A program made the translations under genes and the position numbers. A DNA stretch of 64,000 nt, taken from the NCBI GenBank assembly GCA_031410595.1, contig JANNZM010000143.1, positions 40,976 through 104,975 of the forward strand. Reading direction: 5' to 3'. The notes beneath the pieces were generated by a model, which was not told where the DNA came from, did no database searches, and saw only the letters and a program-made list of their open reading frames with translations. This DNA is from JANMCE01 sp031410595 (GTDB taxonomy: Bacteria > Actinomycetota > Acidimicrobiia > Acidimicrobiales > Ilumatobacteraceae). The first letter of the stretch is position 1, and each line of letters starts with the position of its first letter. Shown here in pieces: positions 1 to 8,287 of the stretch.

Positions 1-40
1 TCACGCGTTGACGACGACACGGTTGGCATCCTGGCTGGGC

Positions 41-853
41 ATGACATCGACGTCCGTCGTGCCTGAGTACGAAGGCGTGCCCAGCCCGGTCGAGCTCGAA
101 CGGATTGCCACCGAGACGGCCAGAGCCGCGTCGGCCATCATCCGCGCAGGTTATGGCAACGCCACATCGCTACGCAGCAAGTCCTCCCCCACCGACATCG
201 TCACCCAAACCGACATCGACTCCGAGAATCTCGTGAGACAGCTACTCGGTGCCGCCACCCCCCAGGCTGGGTTGTTAGGCGAAGAGGGGGGCGGTACCCA
301 CCCTGGCCAACCGCTGCAGTGGATTATCGACCCGCTCGACGGCACGATCAACTTTCTCTACGGCGTTCCCATCTTTGCCGTCAGCATCGCCGCGGCCTTT
401 CAGGGTGACGTGGTCGCCGGCGCGGTCATCGACGTACCGCGTGAAGAGGTCTTCTCCGCTCACCTCGGTGGCGGTGCCCGATTGAACGGCGAGTCGATCC
501 ACGTCGCGCCGTGTGATGGCTTGGCCGGGGCGCTTATCGCCACCGGATTCTCCTATCGACCTGAATTGCGTGAACAGCAAGGTCGCATCACGCACGGGTT
601 GCTCCCCAATGTGCGCGACGTACGCGCCTTTGGTTCTGCTGCCCTTGAGTGTTGCTGGGTCGCGTGTGGGCGCTTGAACGGCTATTTCGAGCGGGACATC
701 AAGCTGTGGGACTACGCCGCGGGAGCACTCATCGCCACCGAGGCTGGTGCGCAGGCCGAACTTCCCTGCCCTGAGAACGCTGACCTTGTCGTCACCGCGA
801 CGCCCAACATCTTCAGCGCACTTCGCGCTCTGTTGCAGGATCCGTCACCCTAG
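41..853 (+). CDS. Inositol monophosphatase family phosphatase
   Basis: A 270-residue cytosolic Mg2+-dependent sugar or inositol phosphatase. The family metal-binding motifs are present in order: GEEGG near residue 80, DPLDGTINF near residue 97, and the C-terminal LWDYAAGALIATEAGA near residue 220. Length fits the family (260-280). The family also includes histidinol-phosphatases and fructose-1,6-bisphosphatase-like enzymes, so the substrate is not assigned. I chose the ATG at 41; an in-frame TTG at 8 would add 11 residues of no family character, and upstream sequence is outside the window. It converges on the LysR gene, and their stop codons overlap by a few bases. Confidence 0.85.
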   Translation: MTSTSVVPEYEGVPSPVELERIATETARAASAIIRAGYGNATSLRSKSSPTDIVTQTDIDSENLVRQLLGAATPQAGLLGEEGGGTHPGQPLQWIIDPLDGTINFLYGVPIFAVSIAAAFQGDVVAGAVIDVPREEVFSAHLGGGARLNGESIHVAPCDGLAGALIATGFSYRPELREQQGRITHGLLPNVRDVRAFGSAALECCWVACGRLNGYFERDIKLWDYAAGALIATEAGAQAELPCPENADLVVTATPNIFSALRALLQDPSP

Positions 854-1773
854 GCAAGGTCAGCCAATACCGAGGTCGCTACGTCAATAAACGACGTGAG
901 CGCGAACGACGGAGTCTTGTCTGCCGCCCAAGTCAGGCCAATGGCTCGGTGGATGTCTTCAGCCAATCGCACGATGACACCACCATCCCGCAACCCGGGC
1001 TCGACCGTGAGGCCCGGCTGTACCGTACAGCCAAGACCGGCATCCACCATACGTTGGCGCATCATGTTGTCGAGTGCGCGAAACGCAACCGTTGGTTCGA
1101 ACCCGGTCACTCGCATCGCCTTCTCCAGCCGGAGTGAACACGTGTCGTTCAACGCGCCAAACAGCATGTCCTCACCCGCAAACTCCTCGAGCTTGATCGA
1201 CTTGCGCTTCGCAAGACGATGGCCGGGCGGCACGACAGCCACGTACGAATCCTTCATCAGCGTCCGATACTCGAGCCCGGGAAGTTCGTCCTGCGCCTCA
1301 ACGAAGGCCACGTCGAGGGCACCCGACCGAACCAGGCCGGGCAACTCGCCGTCTTCGCCCTCGTTGTAGATCGAGACCGAGATAGCGGGCCATTGCGCGC
1401 GGAACTCGGCCAGCACCCTTGGCAACAGCCGAGCGCCGGCCGATTGAAAGGTACCGACGCGGATACTGCCGCTACTGCCCAAGTCGAGGCTGTGCAGTTC
1501 GGATCGAGCCGTTTCGAGGCGATCGAGAATCCACAGTGCGTGCGGCAAAAGGGCCTCGCCCGCGGCCGTCAGGGTCACCGGTCTCGGTCCACTCCCTCGG
1601 TCGACCAGGCGATGCCCGACGACCCGTTCCAACGACGCCAACTGCTGCGATACCGCACTCTGAACATAGCTCAGCTCCTCGGCAGCCCTGCTGATCGACT
1701 TCGTACGGGCTACGGCCGCAAAGGCATCCAGCAGGCGAGTGTCGATCGCCCAACGTTCATCAATGTTCAGCAT
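850..1773 (-). CDS. LysR family transcriptional regulator
   Basis: A 307-residue LysR-type regulator. It has an N-terminal winged helix-turn-helix (LLDAFAAVARTKSISRAAEE followed by SAVSQQLASLE), then a periplasmic-binding-protein-like effector domain from about residue 90. The start at 1773 is supported by a -10 hexamer TATGCT on the minus strand with a 7-nt gap to the ATG and no Shine-Dalgarno. A longer in-frame reading exists upstream but would begin before this promoter. The gene is divergent from the small membrane ORF and the alpha/beta hydrolase, which are plausible targets because LysR proteins usually control the divergent neighbour. The effector is unknown. Confidence 0.9.
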   Translation of the reverse strand: MLNIDERWAIDTRLLDAFAAVARTKSISRAAEELSYVQSAVSQQLASLERVVGHRLVDRGSGPRPVTLTAAGEALLPHALWILDRLETARSELHSLDLGSSGSIRVGTFQSAGARLLPRVLAEFRAQWPAISVSIYNEGEDGELPGLVRSGALDVAFVEAQDELPGLEYRTLMKDSYVAVVPPGHRLAKRKSIKLEEFAGEDMLFGALNDTCSLRLEKAMRVTGFEPTVAFRALDNMMRQRMVDAGLGCTVQPGLTVEPGLRDGGVIVRLAEDIHRAIGLTWAADKTPSFALTSFIDVATSVLADLA

Positions 1774-1856
1774 GATCACTAGCATAGACATTCGTTGGAC
1801 AGATAGATGCTTTGGCGTGATGATGAATACAAGGTTCATCACGAAAGGTGCTCATC

Positions 1857-1964
1857 ATGTTCTTCGTCCTTCTCTTCGGCCTCTTCCTCGCCCTTGATGT
1901 CGCCGCTCTCATTTGGGGCGTCGATAGTCGTCCCTCGAACGACTGGCATTCTCGTCGGGACTGA
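1857..1964 (+). CDS. 35-residue single-span membrane protein
   Basis: A small reading frame of 35 codons. It begins with a hydrophobic helix (MFFVLLFGLFLALDVAALIW, residues 1-20) and continues GVDSRPSNDWHSRRD. It is preceded by a purine-rich GAAAGG about 10 nt upstream of the ATG. The layout of a short membrane helix ending in LD..A..WG.DSR resembles small hypothetical proteins I recall from actinobacterial and chloroflexal genomes; that is recollection, not a search result. It sits between the divergent LysR gene and the alpha/beta hydrolase, 20 nt upstream of the latter. No function can be assigned. Confidence 0.6.
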   Translation: MFFVLLFGLFLALDVAALIWGVDSRPSNDWHSRRD

Positions 1965-1984
1965 TCCAGCACTACCGTGCCGGT

Positions 1985-2755
1985 GTGGCTCTTCTTCATC
2001 TTCACCAGCTCGGCACGCCATCGGGCCCGCCGCTCCTCGCCATCCACGGGATCACCGCCCACGGGCGACGCTTCCGCCGGCTCGCCGAGGAGGCATGGCC
2101 CGACCGACACACCGTCGCTGTCGATCTGCGGGGCCACGGACGATCGCTCAGCGACGGGCCGTGGAACATCGGCCAGCATGTTGCCGATCTGGTCGACACG
2201 CTCGATTCCCTTGGCCTCGCCACGGTTGATGTGGTTGGACACTCCTACGGAGGCGTGATCGGACTCGCGCTCCTAGCCATGCATCCCCAGCGGGTTGCAC
2301 GCCTCGTCATGCTCGATCCGGCGTTTGCTCTCGCCCCCGACACCGCCAACCAACGGGCCGCAGAATCCATTGCAGACCCCGGCTACGGTTCGGCGCAAGA
2401 GGCCACCATTGGCCGCAACGACGGCCTCGGAGCCGCCATCAACCCCGCCGTCATCGAAGATGTCGCCGAGCACCTGGTTCAGGGCGAGGACGGCCGGTTT
2501 CGATTCCGGTTCCATCGACCCGCCGTCGTCGCTGGCTGGGGTGAACTCTGCACGCCGCTGCCCCCCATCGCCCATCCTCGCCCGGCCTTGCTCGTCGTGG
2601 CCGAGAAGGCCGGCATCGTAAAACCAGCGGTCGAAGCCGCGCTCGCCGATCGTTTCGGGGAGCAGTTGCAAACCACGCGGATCGACTGCGGTCACATGCT
2701 GTACTGGGAATGCTTCGACGAAACGGCTGCAGCCGTGAATGGCTTTCTGACGTGA
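1985..2755 (+). CDS. Alpha/beta hydrolase
   Basis: A 256-residue single-domain alpha/beta-hydrolase. Visible are the oxyanion-loop region LLAIHGITAHG, the DLRGHGRS strand-turn, the nucleophile elbow GHSYGG near residue 85, and a C-terminal catalytic His in DCGHMLYWE. The usual acid residue before the last strand is not obvious in LLVVAEKAGIV, so the third member of the triad is uncertain. The GTG start is supported by a -10 hexamer TACCGT at 1973-1978, six nt before the start, suggesting a leaderless mRNA. The substrate is probably an ester, lactone or amide. The neighbouring dienelactone hydrolase, SDR and aminotransferase suggest small-molecule catabolism. Confidence 0.85.
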   Translation: MALLHLHQLGTPSGPPLLAIHGITAHGRRFRRLAEEAWPDRHTVAVDLRGHGRSLSDGPWNIGQHVADLVDTLDSLGLATVDVVGHSYGGVIGLALLAMHPQRVARLVMLDPAFALAPDTANQRAAESIADPGYGSAQEATIGRNDGLGAAINPAVIEDVAEHLVQGEDGRFRFRFHRPAVVAGWGELCTPLPPIAHPRPALLVVAEKAGIVKPAVEAALADRFGEQLQTTRIDCGHMLYWECFDETAAAVNGFLT

Positions 2756-2842
2756 GCCACGGCGCAGTCGCTGGTAAGCGACCCCGTCCGACGCCGCACT
2801 ACAGTGCCGACATCTGCGCCATACACGCTAAGGGGAGACACG

Positions 2843-4084
2843 ATGAGTACCTTCGTCTCGATTGCGGCCGCTGACGGGAGCGGTTCGTTCGACGCGTACG
2901 TTGCCCGTCCGGCCACCGGGTCCGGTCCCGGGATCGTTCTGATCCAGGAGATCTTCGGTGTGAACGGTTATGTGCGACGCACCGCCGATCGGCTGGCCGA
3001 AGAGGGTTATGTCGTCTATGCCCCCGACCTGTTCTGGCGAACCAAGCCAGGCATCGATCTCGGCTACAGCCCGGAGGAATGGCAGCAGGCATTCGGTCTG
3101 TTCCAGGGCTTTGATGTCGACAAGGGCATCGACGACATCGGCGCGACGGTCGCAGCTTTGCGGACTGAAAAAGATCAGGTCGGCGGTGTTGGCGCCATTG
3201 GGTACTGCCTCGGCGGCAAGCTGGCGATGCTCACCGCGGCCCGCACCGACATCGACTGCGCGGTCAGCTACTACGGCGTCGGACTTGAAGCCAACATCGA
3301 TGAGGTCGACAGGATCACATGCCCAATCCTCTTCCACTTTGCCGAGCTCGATGAATACGCGCCAGCCGAAGCAAGAGATGCGGTGCAGGCTGCGTTCGCC
3401 CACAAGACCAACGCCACCTTCTTCACGTACGCCGGTCAGAACCATGCCTTCTCCCGGCCCGAGGGTGATCATTACGACAAGCCGTCATCGATGATGGCCT
3501 ACGACCGAACCATTGCGCTGTTCCGCAAGGTGCTCGGACCGATCTACGACCTCTCGACGTTGTGGGATCAGCACTGTTACTTCGAGTTCGCCACCCGAGA
3601 GGTCGGCAGCACCATGTCCACCATGGTGGCCGAGCCCTACGTCAATCACATCCCCACCATGACCGGTGGCGTCGGCGCAGAGCAGCTGAGCCGTTTCTAT
3701 CAGTGGCACTTCGTGAACGCGAACCCACCCGACACCAAGTTGATCCCCATATCGCGCACCATTGGTGCAACCAGCCTGGTGGATGAGATGTTGTTCTGCT
3801 TTACCCACACGAGCGAAATCGACTGGATGTTGCCCGGCGTGGCGCCTACCGGCAAGTACGTCGAGATTCCACTCGTCGCCATCGTGAAGTTCCGCGGTGA
3901 CAAACTGTTCAACGAACACATCTATTGGGATCAGGCGTCAGTGCTGGTGCAGATCGGCGCACTTGACCCGGCCGGGCTACCGGTGGCAGGCATCGAGACG
4001 GCCAAAAAACTGGTCGATGAATCGCTGCCCTCCAACACCTTGATGGCAGCGTGGGCATCCAGCGACGGAAAGCCGGTCGGCTGA
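2843..4084 (+). CDS. Dienelactone hydrolase-SnoaL-like fusion protein
   Basis: A 413-residue two-domain protein. Residues 1-235 form a dienelactone hydrolase domain with the full catalytic set: E36 (QEIFG), C122 (GYCLGG), D170 and H201 (GQNHAF). These align almost position for position with the classic enzyme (E36, C123, D171, H202). Residues 240-413 look like a SnoaL/NTF2-type domain, as in ester cyclase-like proteins, which is an unusual C-terminal addition. An AGGGGAG ribosome-binding site sits before the ATG at 2843; the longer upstream reading lacks support. The stop overlaps the next ATG (TGATG), implying translational coupling with the SDR and then the aminotransferase. Likely cytosolic lactone or enol-ester hydrolysis; substrate unknown. 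Confidence 0.85.
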   Translation: MSTFVSIAAADGSGSFDAYVARPATGSGPGIVLIQEIFGVNGYVRRTADRLAEEGYVVYAPDLFWRTKPGIDLGYSPEEWQQAFGLFQGFDVDKGIDDIGATVAALRTEKDQVGGVGAIGYCLGGKLAMLTAARTDIDCAVSYYGVGLEANIDEVDRITCPILFHFAELDEYAPAEARDAVQAAFAHKTNATFFTYAGQNHAFSRPEGDHYDKPSSMMAYDRTIALFRKVLGPIYDLSTLWDQHCYFEFATREVGSTMSTMVAEPYVNHIPTMTGGVGAEQLSRFYQWHFVNANPPDTKLIPISRTIGATSLVDEMLFCFTHTSEIDWMLPGVAPTGKYVEIPLVAIVKFRGDKLFNEHIYWDQASVLVQIGALDPAGLPVAGIETAKKLVDESLPSNTLMAAWASSDGKPVG

Positions 4085-4806
4085 TGGAACTCAACGGAGC
4101 CGTCGTCCTCATCACCGGCGCGGGCGGCGGTATTGGCCAGGCCGCCACCAAGGCCTTTCTCGACGCCGGCGTCGCCAAGGTCTACGCCGCGACGCGCGTC
4201 GACGGAGCCGAGGTTGGCCTCACTCACGACAGAGTGGTGCCGGTTCATCTCGACGTCACCGATGCCCACTCGATCGCTACTGCGGCCGCTCTGTGCAGCG
4301 ACGTCACCATCCTGGTCAACAACGCGGGCGTCAATCACAATGCACCGGTCATCGGGGCTTCCGATGACGAGTGGGCCCGCCATGAGATCGAGGTCAACTA
4401 CCTCGGCAACCTGGCCGTGGCCCGAGCCTTCACGACCACGTTGGCCGACAACGGGGGCGGCGCCATGGTGAACGTACTGTCGATCCTGAGCCGCATCAAT
4501 CACCCGGCCATGGCCACGTACTGCGCATCGAAGGCCGCTCTGTACTCGGTCACCCAGGCGCTGCGCGCTCAGTTGCGTGGCCAGGGGACGTTCGTCTGCG
4601 CATTCATGCCCGGGGCGGTCGACACTCGACTGACCGCGCACCTGCCGATCCCGAAGATGACAACCGAAGAGACGGCGACCGCGTTGATCGATGCATTGAC
4701 CAACGACATTGAAGATGCCTATCCCGGAGATATGGCCGGTGGTGTGTCAGCCGGACTGGCGCACGATCACAAGGCCGTCGAAGCCCAGTTCGCCGAGTTC
4801 ATCTAG
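4084..4806 (+). CDS. SDR family oxidoreductase
   Basis: A 240-residue short-chain dehydrogenase/reductase. It has the Rossmann cofactor motif TGAGGGIG at residues 10-17, NNAGV near residue 80, and the active-site YCASK with a preceding Ser in NVLSILS. It is a classical NAD(P)-dependent single-domain SDR of normal length acting on an unknown alcohol or ketone. The ATG overlaps the previous stop, and its own TAG overlaps the GTG of the aminotransferase, so the three genes form one tightly coupled operon. The pairing of hydrolase, dehydrogenase and PLP enzyme suggests sequential breakdown of a single substrate, but nothing in the sequence names it. Confidence 0.85.
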   Translation: MELNGAVVLITGAGGGIGQAATKAFLDAGVAKVYAATRVDGAEVGLTHDRVVPVHLDVTDAHSIATAAALCSDVTILVNNAGVNHNAPVIGASDDEWARHEIEVNYLGNLAVARAFTTTLADNGGGAMVNVLSILSRINHPAMATYCASKAALYSVTQALRAQLRGQGTFVCAFMPGAVDTRLTAHLPIPKMTTEETATALIDALTNDIEDAYPGDMAGGVSAGLAHDHKAVEAQFAEFI

Positions 4807-5948
4807 TGCCAACCGTTGCTCAGGAGTTCCGTGCGCACTTCCCGATCTTCGAAGATCGGGTCTACCTGAACTCCTGCTCGCAGGGTGCCCTTTCCCACGA
4901 GGTGCGGGCCGCCTACCTCGAATTCCTCGATGGCTGGGAGCGCGAAGGCGCGCAGTGGGGCGCATGGATTGAACGCAACGAACTTGTACGAAACGCGTGG
5001 GCGCAACTTGTCAACGCTCCGCTCGAGTCGGTGGCAGTCACGACGTCGGTTTCGGCCGGTCTGTCGGCCTTCATGTCAAGCCTGGATCTCACCGGTGAAC
5101 GCAACCGCATCGTGATCACCGATTTCGAATTCCCGACGGCCGGCCAAATCGCGCACGCCCAAGCCACGACGGGTGCCGAGATCATCATCGTGCCGTCACG
5201 GAACGGCACGGTGACGCTGGAAGACATCGAGGCTGCGGTCAACGAGCGCACCGCGATCGTCATCATGACGTATGTCTGCTACCGCAACGGCAGCAAGCTC
5301 GACCCGAAAGCCGTCGCCGAAATCGCCCATGCGAAAGGCGCGCTGGTCGCCCTTGACGCCTATCAGGCCGTCGGCTCGATGACCGTCAACGTCATCGACC
5401 TCGACGTCGATGTGATGGCATGCGGCGCGCTCAAATACCTCCTGGGTTCGGCCGGTCTCGGGTTCCTTTACGTGCGACCCTCGCTTATCGCCGGGCATAC
5501 TCCGACAGCTACCGGCTGGTTCGCCGACGCCAACATCTTCGCCATGGATCACCGCCGTTACGCGCCGTCTGCGACCGCAAGCCGCTTCGAGTCGGGCACT
5601 CCCCCGGTCCCCAACCTGTTCGCTGGTCTGGCCGGCCTCAAACTCGTGCTGGCGGCTGGCACAGACGCCATCGAAGCGCACGTGCAGAACCTGATCGACC
5701 GGTTCCGATCCGGGCTTGACGAACTCGGCGCCACCATTGTCACCCCCGCCGATCGACGCCAACGCGGCGCCATGCTGGCCGTTGCCTCCACCGACGAAAA
5801 CGCACTGGTGGCCGCCCTCGACACGATGAACATCGGCGTGTCATGCCGCGACGGCAATCTGCGCATTTCACCGCACTTTTACAATTCCGACGAGGACGTC
5901 GACACCTGCCTCGTTGCGCTCCACCAGCATCGTTCCCTCTTGCGCTAA
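4806..5948 (+). CDS. Class V aminotransferase-like PLP enzyme
   Basis: A 380-residue fold-type I PLP enzyme of the class V family (cysteine desulfurase / isopenicillin-N epimerase-like). The PLP lysine is in MACGALKYLLGSAGLGFLYV near residue 211, with an Asp in the DAYQAVG strand before it. The N-terminus FPIFEDRVYLNSCSQGALS is typical of this family. There is no extra domain. It starts with a GTG that overlaps the SDR stop codon (TAGTG), making it the third gene of a coupled operon. Aminotransferase, beta-lyase or epimerase activity are all possible; I cannot choose between them from sequence alone. Confidence 0.8.
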   Translation: MPTVAQEFRAHFPIFEDRVYLNSCSQGALSHEVRAAYLEFLDGWEREGAQWGAWIERNELVRNAWAQLVNAPLESVAVTTSVSAGLSAFMSSLDLTGERNRIVITDFEFPTAGQIAHAQATTGAEIIIVPSRNGTVTLEDIEAAVNERTAIVIMTYVCYRNGSKLDPKAVAEIAHAKGALVALDAYQAVGSMTVNVIDLDVDVMACGALKYLLGSAGLGFLYVRPSLIAGHTPTATGWFADANIFAMDHRRYAPSATASRFESGTPPVPNLFAGLAGLKLVLAAGTDAIEAHVQNLIDRFRSGLDELGATIVTPADRRQRGAMLAVASTDENALVAALDTMNIGVSCRDGNLRISPHFYNSDEDVDTCLVALHQHRSLLR

Positions 5949-6047
5949 CCGTTCGACGTAGAGGCGAGATAGGCCGGTCCGTGCCTGTGGTACCGTGGAA
6001 ATCGACCCGTTTTTGCGGTTCTACTGCGAAAATATTCCGCATCGGCC

Positions 6048-6063
6048 CGGTTCGGCCGAACCG
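6048..6063. promoter_or_regulatory. 16-bp perfect palindrome upstream of livJ
   Basis: CGGTTCGGCCGAACCG is a perfect 16-bp palindrome, ending 39 nt before the livJ ATG in the 154-bp gap after the aminotransferase gene. It is followed by an A-rich stretch and then the livJ ribosome-binding site. It could be a dimeric-repressor operator controlling the importer or a stem in the 5' leader. Which one depends on the transcription start, and I could not place a convincing promoter. Confidence 0.5.
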
Positions 6064-6102
6064 AAAACGACGACCACCATCGTCTATCTCAAAGGGGAGA
6101 TC

Positions 6103-7323
6103 ATGACCAAGGGAAGAATTGCAGCGACGCTGCTCGCAATCACGCTTGCGGCAACCGCATGCGGTAGCAGCAAGAAGACAGTGACCGCTGGTGCCACCAC
6201 TGCGGCTCCAGCCGCATCCGCCACAACGGCAGCTCCCGCTGCCACGACCGCAGCACCTGCAGCGACCACCGCCGCCAAGGCTGCGCCTTGCTCGGCCAAG
6301 ATCGGCTTCATGGGCCCGTTCACCGGCGACGCCGCCTCGATCGGTCAGGAGCAGCTCAACTGGGGCAAGCTCGGCTTGGCCGACTACAACAAGGCCAACG
6401 GCACGGACTTCGCGTTTGTCGAGACCGATACCAAGCTCGACCCGGCCGAAGCCACCACCGGTGCGCAAAAGCTCGTCTCCGACAACTCAGTCGTCGCCAT
6501 TCTCGGGCCTGCCGGTTCGCAGGAAGTGGAAGCCGTCGGGCCCGCCATGACCGCGGCCAACCTCGCCTACGTCTCACCCTCGGCAACCCGCACCAGCCTT
6601 ACGGCTGGGAAGCTTCCGTCGTTCGCCCGCGTGGTTCCCAACGATGATGCACAGGGGCCAACGGTGGCAAAGTTCATCGCCGAGAAGATTGCGGCCAAGA
6701 AGGTGCTCATCATCGATGATCAGACGTCATACTCCACCGGCCTGGCCGACTCCGCCACCGCGGCGTTCAAAACTCTGAATGTCACCGTTGCCCGTGAGTC
6801 CATCGCCCAGAAGTCCACCGACTTCTCGTCGTTGGTCTCCAAAGTCACCGACGACACCGGCGCTGTGTTCCTGCCCTGGCAGCTTGCAGCCAACGCACAG
6901 CAGCTGGGCACCCAGCTCAAGGAGCAGGGCAAGAAGGCTGTCGTTGTCGGCAGCGACGGCGTCTATTCGCCGAAGGACTTCTCGCTCGAAGGCGCGTATG
7001 TTACGTCGTTCGCTCCCGACGTGCGCGGTGTCGCCAGCGCGGCCGCTGTTGTCGCTGCGTATCAGAAGGCCTACGACGACAAGTTCGGCACCTTCGGTCC
7101 TCCCGTCTACGTAGCTGCTCAGCTTCTGGCTACCGCGGTGAAGACCACCTGCAAGGACGGTAAGCCCGGCGCCCGTGCCGACGTCACCGCCGCCATGAAG
7201 AAGGTCAAGCTCGACAACACCATCCTCGGTGGCCCGGTGGCCCTCGATGATAAGGGTGACGTGGTCGGTGCCAAGTTCTACCTGTCGCAGGTCAAGGGCG
7301 GAAAGTACACGCTCGTCGCCTAA
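6103..7323 (+). CDS. livJ: Branched-chain-type amino acid ABC transporter, substrate-binding lipoprotein
   Basis: A 406-residue lipoprotein. The signal peptide (MTKGRIAATLLAITLAATAC) ends in a lipobox LAATAC with Cys20 as lipidation site. A low-complexity Ala/Thr/Pro linker at residues 25-60 probably spaces the domain from the membrane. The Peripla_BP_6 (LivJ-like) domain follows, beginning KIGFMGPFTGDAASIGQEQL. The start at 6103 has a strong AAAGGGGAG ribosome-binding site. It is the first gene of a complete livJHMGF operon. The family binds Leu/Ile/Val but also amides, urea, aromatic acids and other amino acids, so specificity is open; the surrounding catabolic genes suggest amino-acid scavenging. 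Confidence 0.9.
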   Translation: MTKGRIAATLLAITLAATACGSSKKTVTAGATTAAPAASATTAAPAATTAAPAATTAAKAAPCSAKIGFMGPFTGDAASIGQEQLNWGKLGLADYNKANGTDFAFVETDTKLDPAEATTGAQKLVSDNSVVAILGPAGSQEVEAVGPAMTAANLAYVSPSATRTSLTAGKLPSFARVVPNDDAQGPTVAKFIAEKIAAKKVLIIDDQTSYSTGLADSATAAFKTLNVTVARESIAQKSTDFSSLVSKVTDDTGAVFLPWQLAANAQQLGTQLKEQGKKAVVVGSDGVYSPKDFSLEGAYVTSFAPDVRGVASAAAVVAAYQKAYDDKFGTFGPPVYVAAQLLATAVKTTCKDGKPGARADVTAAMKKVKLDNTILGGPVALDDKGDVVGAKFYLSQVKGGKYTLVA

Positions 7324-7369
7324 GTCAGGCCACGAACAACCGACACGCTGTGAACACGCTGAACCGCTG

Positions 7370-8287
7370 ATGGCCCAATTCGTCCAACTGGTCGTCAACG
7401 GTCTGACACTGGGGAGTCTCTATGCGCTCATTGCGCTGGGGTACTCCCTGGTGTACGGCGTACTCAAGCTGTTGAACTTCGCCCACGGCGAGGTCTACAT
7501 GATTGGTTCCTTCATCGGATACGGCGTGTTGCAGGTGCTCGGCGGCTCGGCCAGCCCGTCGGTCCCGGTTGGGATTCTGCTGCCCCTGCTCATGCTGGTG
7601 GCGGCGCTCGGCGCCGGACTGGTCGGCGTTGCCATCGAACGATTCGCCTATCGCCCGCTGCGCCAATCACCCCGCATCGCGCCGCTCGTCTCTGCCCTGG
7701 GTACCTCATTCTTCTTGCAGGCCACCATGCTGTTGGTGGTCGGGGCGCGCATCGTGCGATACGAGAGCGAGAAGCTCATCGACGTCAGCAGCGGCATTCA
7801 CGCGGGTGTCCTCAACATCAGCGTCATGCGAATGATGGTGATCGGCGTCAGTGCCGTCGTGATGATCGGGCTCAACATTTTCATGAAACGCAGCAAGCTC
7901 GGCAAGGCCATGCGCGCAACGTCGTATGACCCTGAAGCGGCGCAGATGATGGGCATGGACGTCAACCGCGTGGTGATGGTGACGTTCTTTCTCGGTTCCG
8001 CTCTCGCTGGTGTGGCCGGGGTGATGAGTGGCTTGGTCTACAACCGTGTGTTCCACACGATGGGCTTCGTGGCCGGCCTCAAGGGGTTTACCGCATCGGT
8101 CGTTGGCGGAATCGGATCAATCCAGGGGGCCATGGCGGGGGGCTTGATCATCGGGTTCGCCGAGAGCTTCGCCCAGGGCTACGTCTCCACCACGTTCTAT
8201 GACGTGGTGGTGTTCGTCGTGCTCATCGGCTTCCTGCTGACCCGGCCACGTGGTCTGTTCGGCGTTCCGGAATTGAAGAAGGTCTGA
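7370..8287 (+). CDS. livH: Branched-chain-type amino acid ABC transporter permease LivH
   Basis: A 305-residue polytopic permease of the LivH family. It starts at MAQFVQLVVNGLTLGSLYAL, with the typical ALGYSLVYGVLKLLNFAHGE segment after the first helix and about eight predicted membrane spans. The EAA-like coupling region is near KAMRATSYDPEAAQMMGM. It lies 46 nt after livJ, and its TGA overlaps the livM ATG. A longer in-frame upstream reading overlaps livJ and is rejected because the family N-terminus begins at this ATG. It forms the membrane channel with LivM, powered by LivG/LivF. Confidence 0.92.
   Translation: MAQFVQLVVNGLTLGSLYALIALGYSLVYGVLKLLNFAHGEVYMIGSFIGYGVLQVLGGSASPSVPVGILLPLLMLVAALGAGLVGVAIERFAYRPLRQSPRIAPLVSALGTSFFLQATMLLVVGARIVRYESEKLIDVSSGIHAGVLNISVMRMMVIGVSAVVMIGLNIFMKRSKLGKAMRATSYDPEAAQMMGMDVNRVVMVTFFLGSALAGVAGVMSGLVYNRVFHTMGFVAGLKGFTASVVGGIGSIQGAMAGGLIIGFAESFAQGYVSTTFYDVVVFVVLIGFLLTRPRGLFGVPELKKV

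Noticed and set aside
1094..1102. GGTTCGAAC, a T-loop-like motif
   Set aside because: Inside the LysR gene; no cloverleaf can be formed.
6181..6290. Repetitive Ala/Thr/Pro coding region in livJ
   Set aside because: Normal low-complexity lipoprotein linker, not a DNA repeat element.
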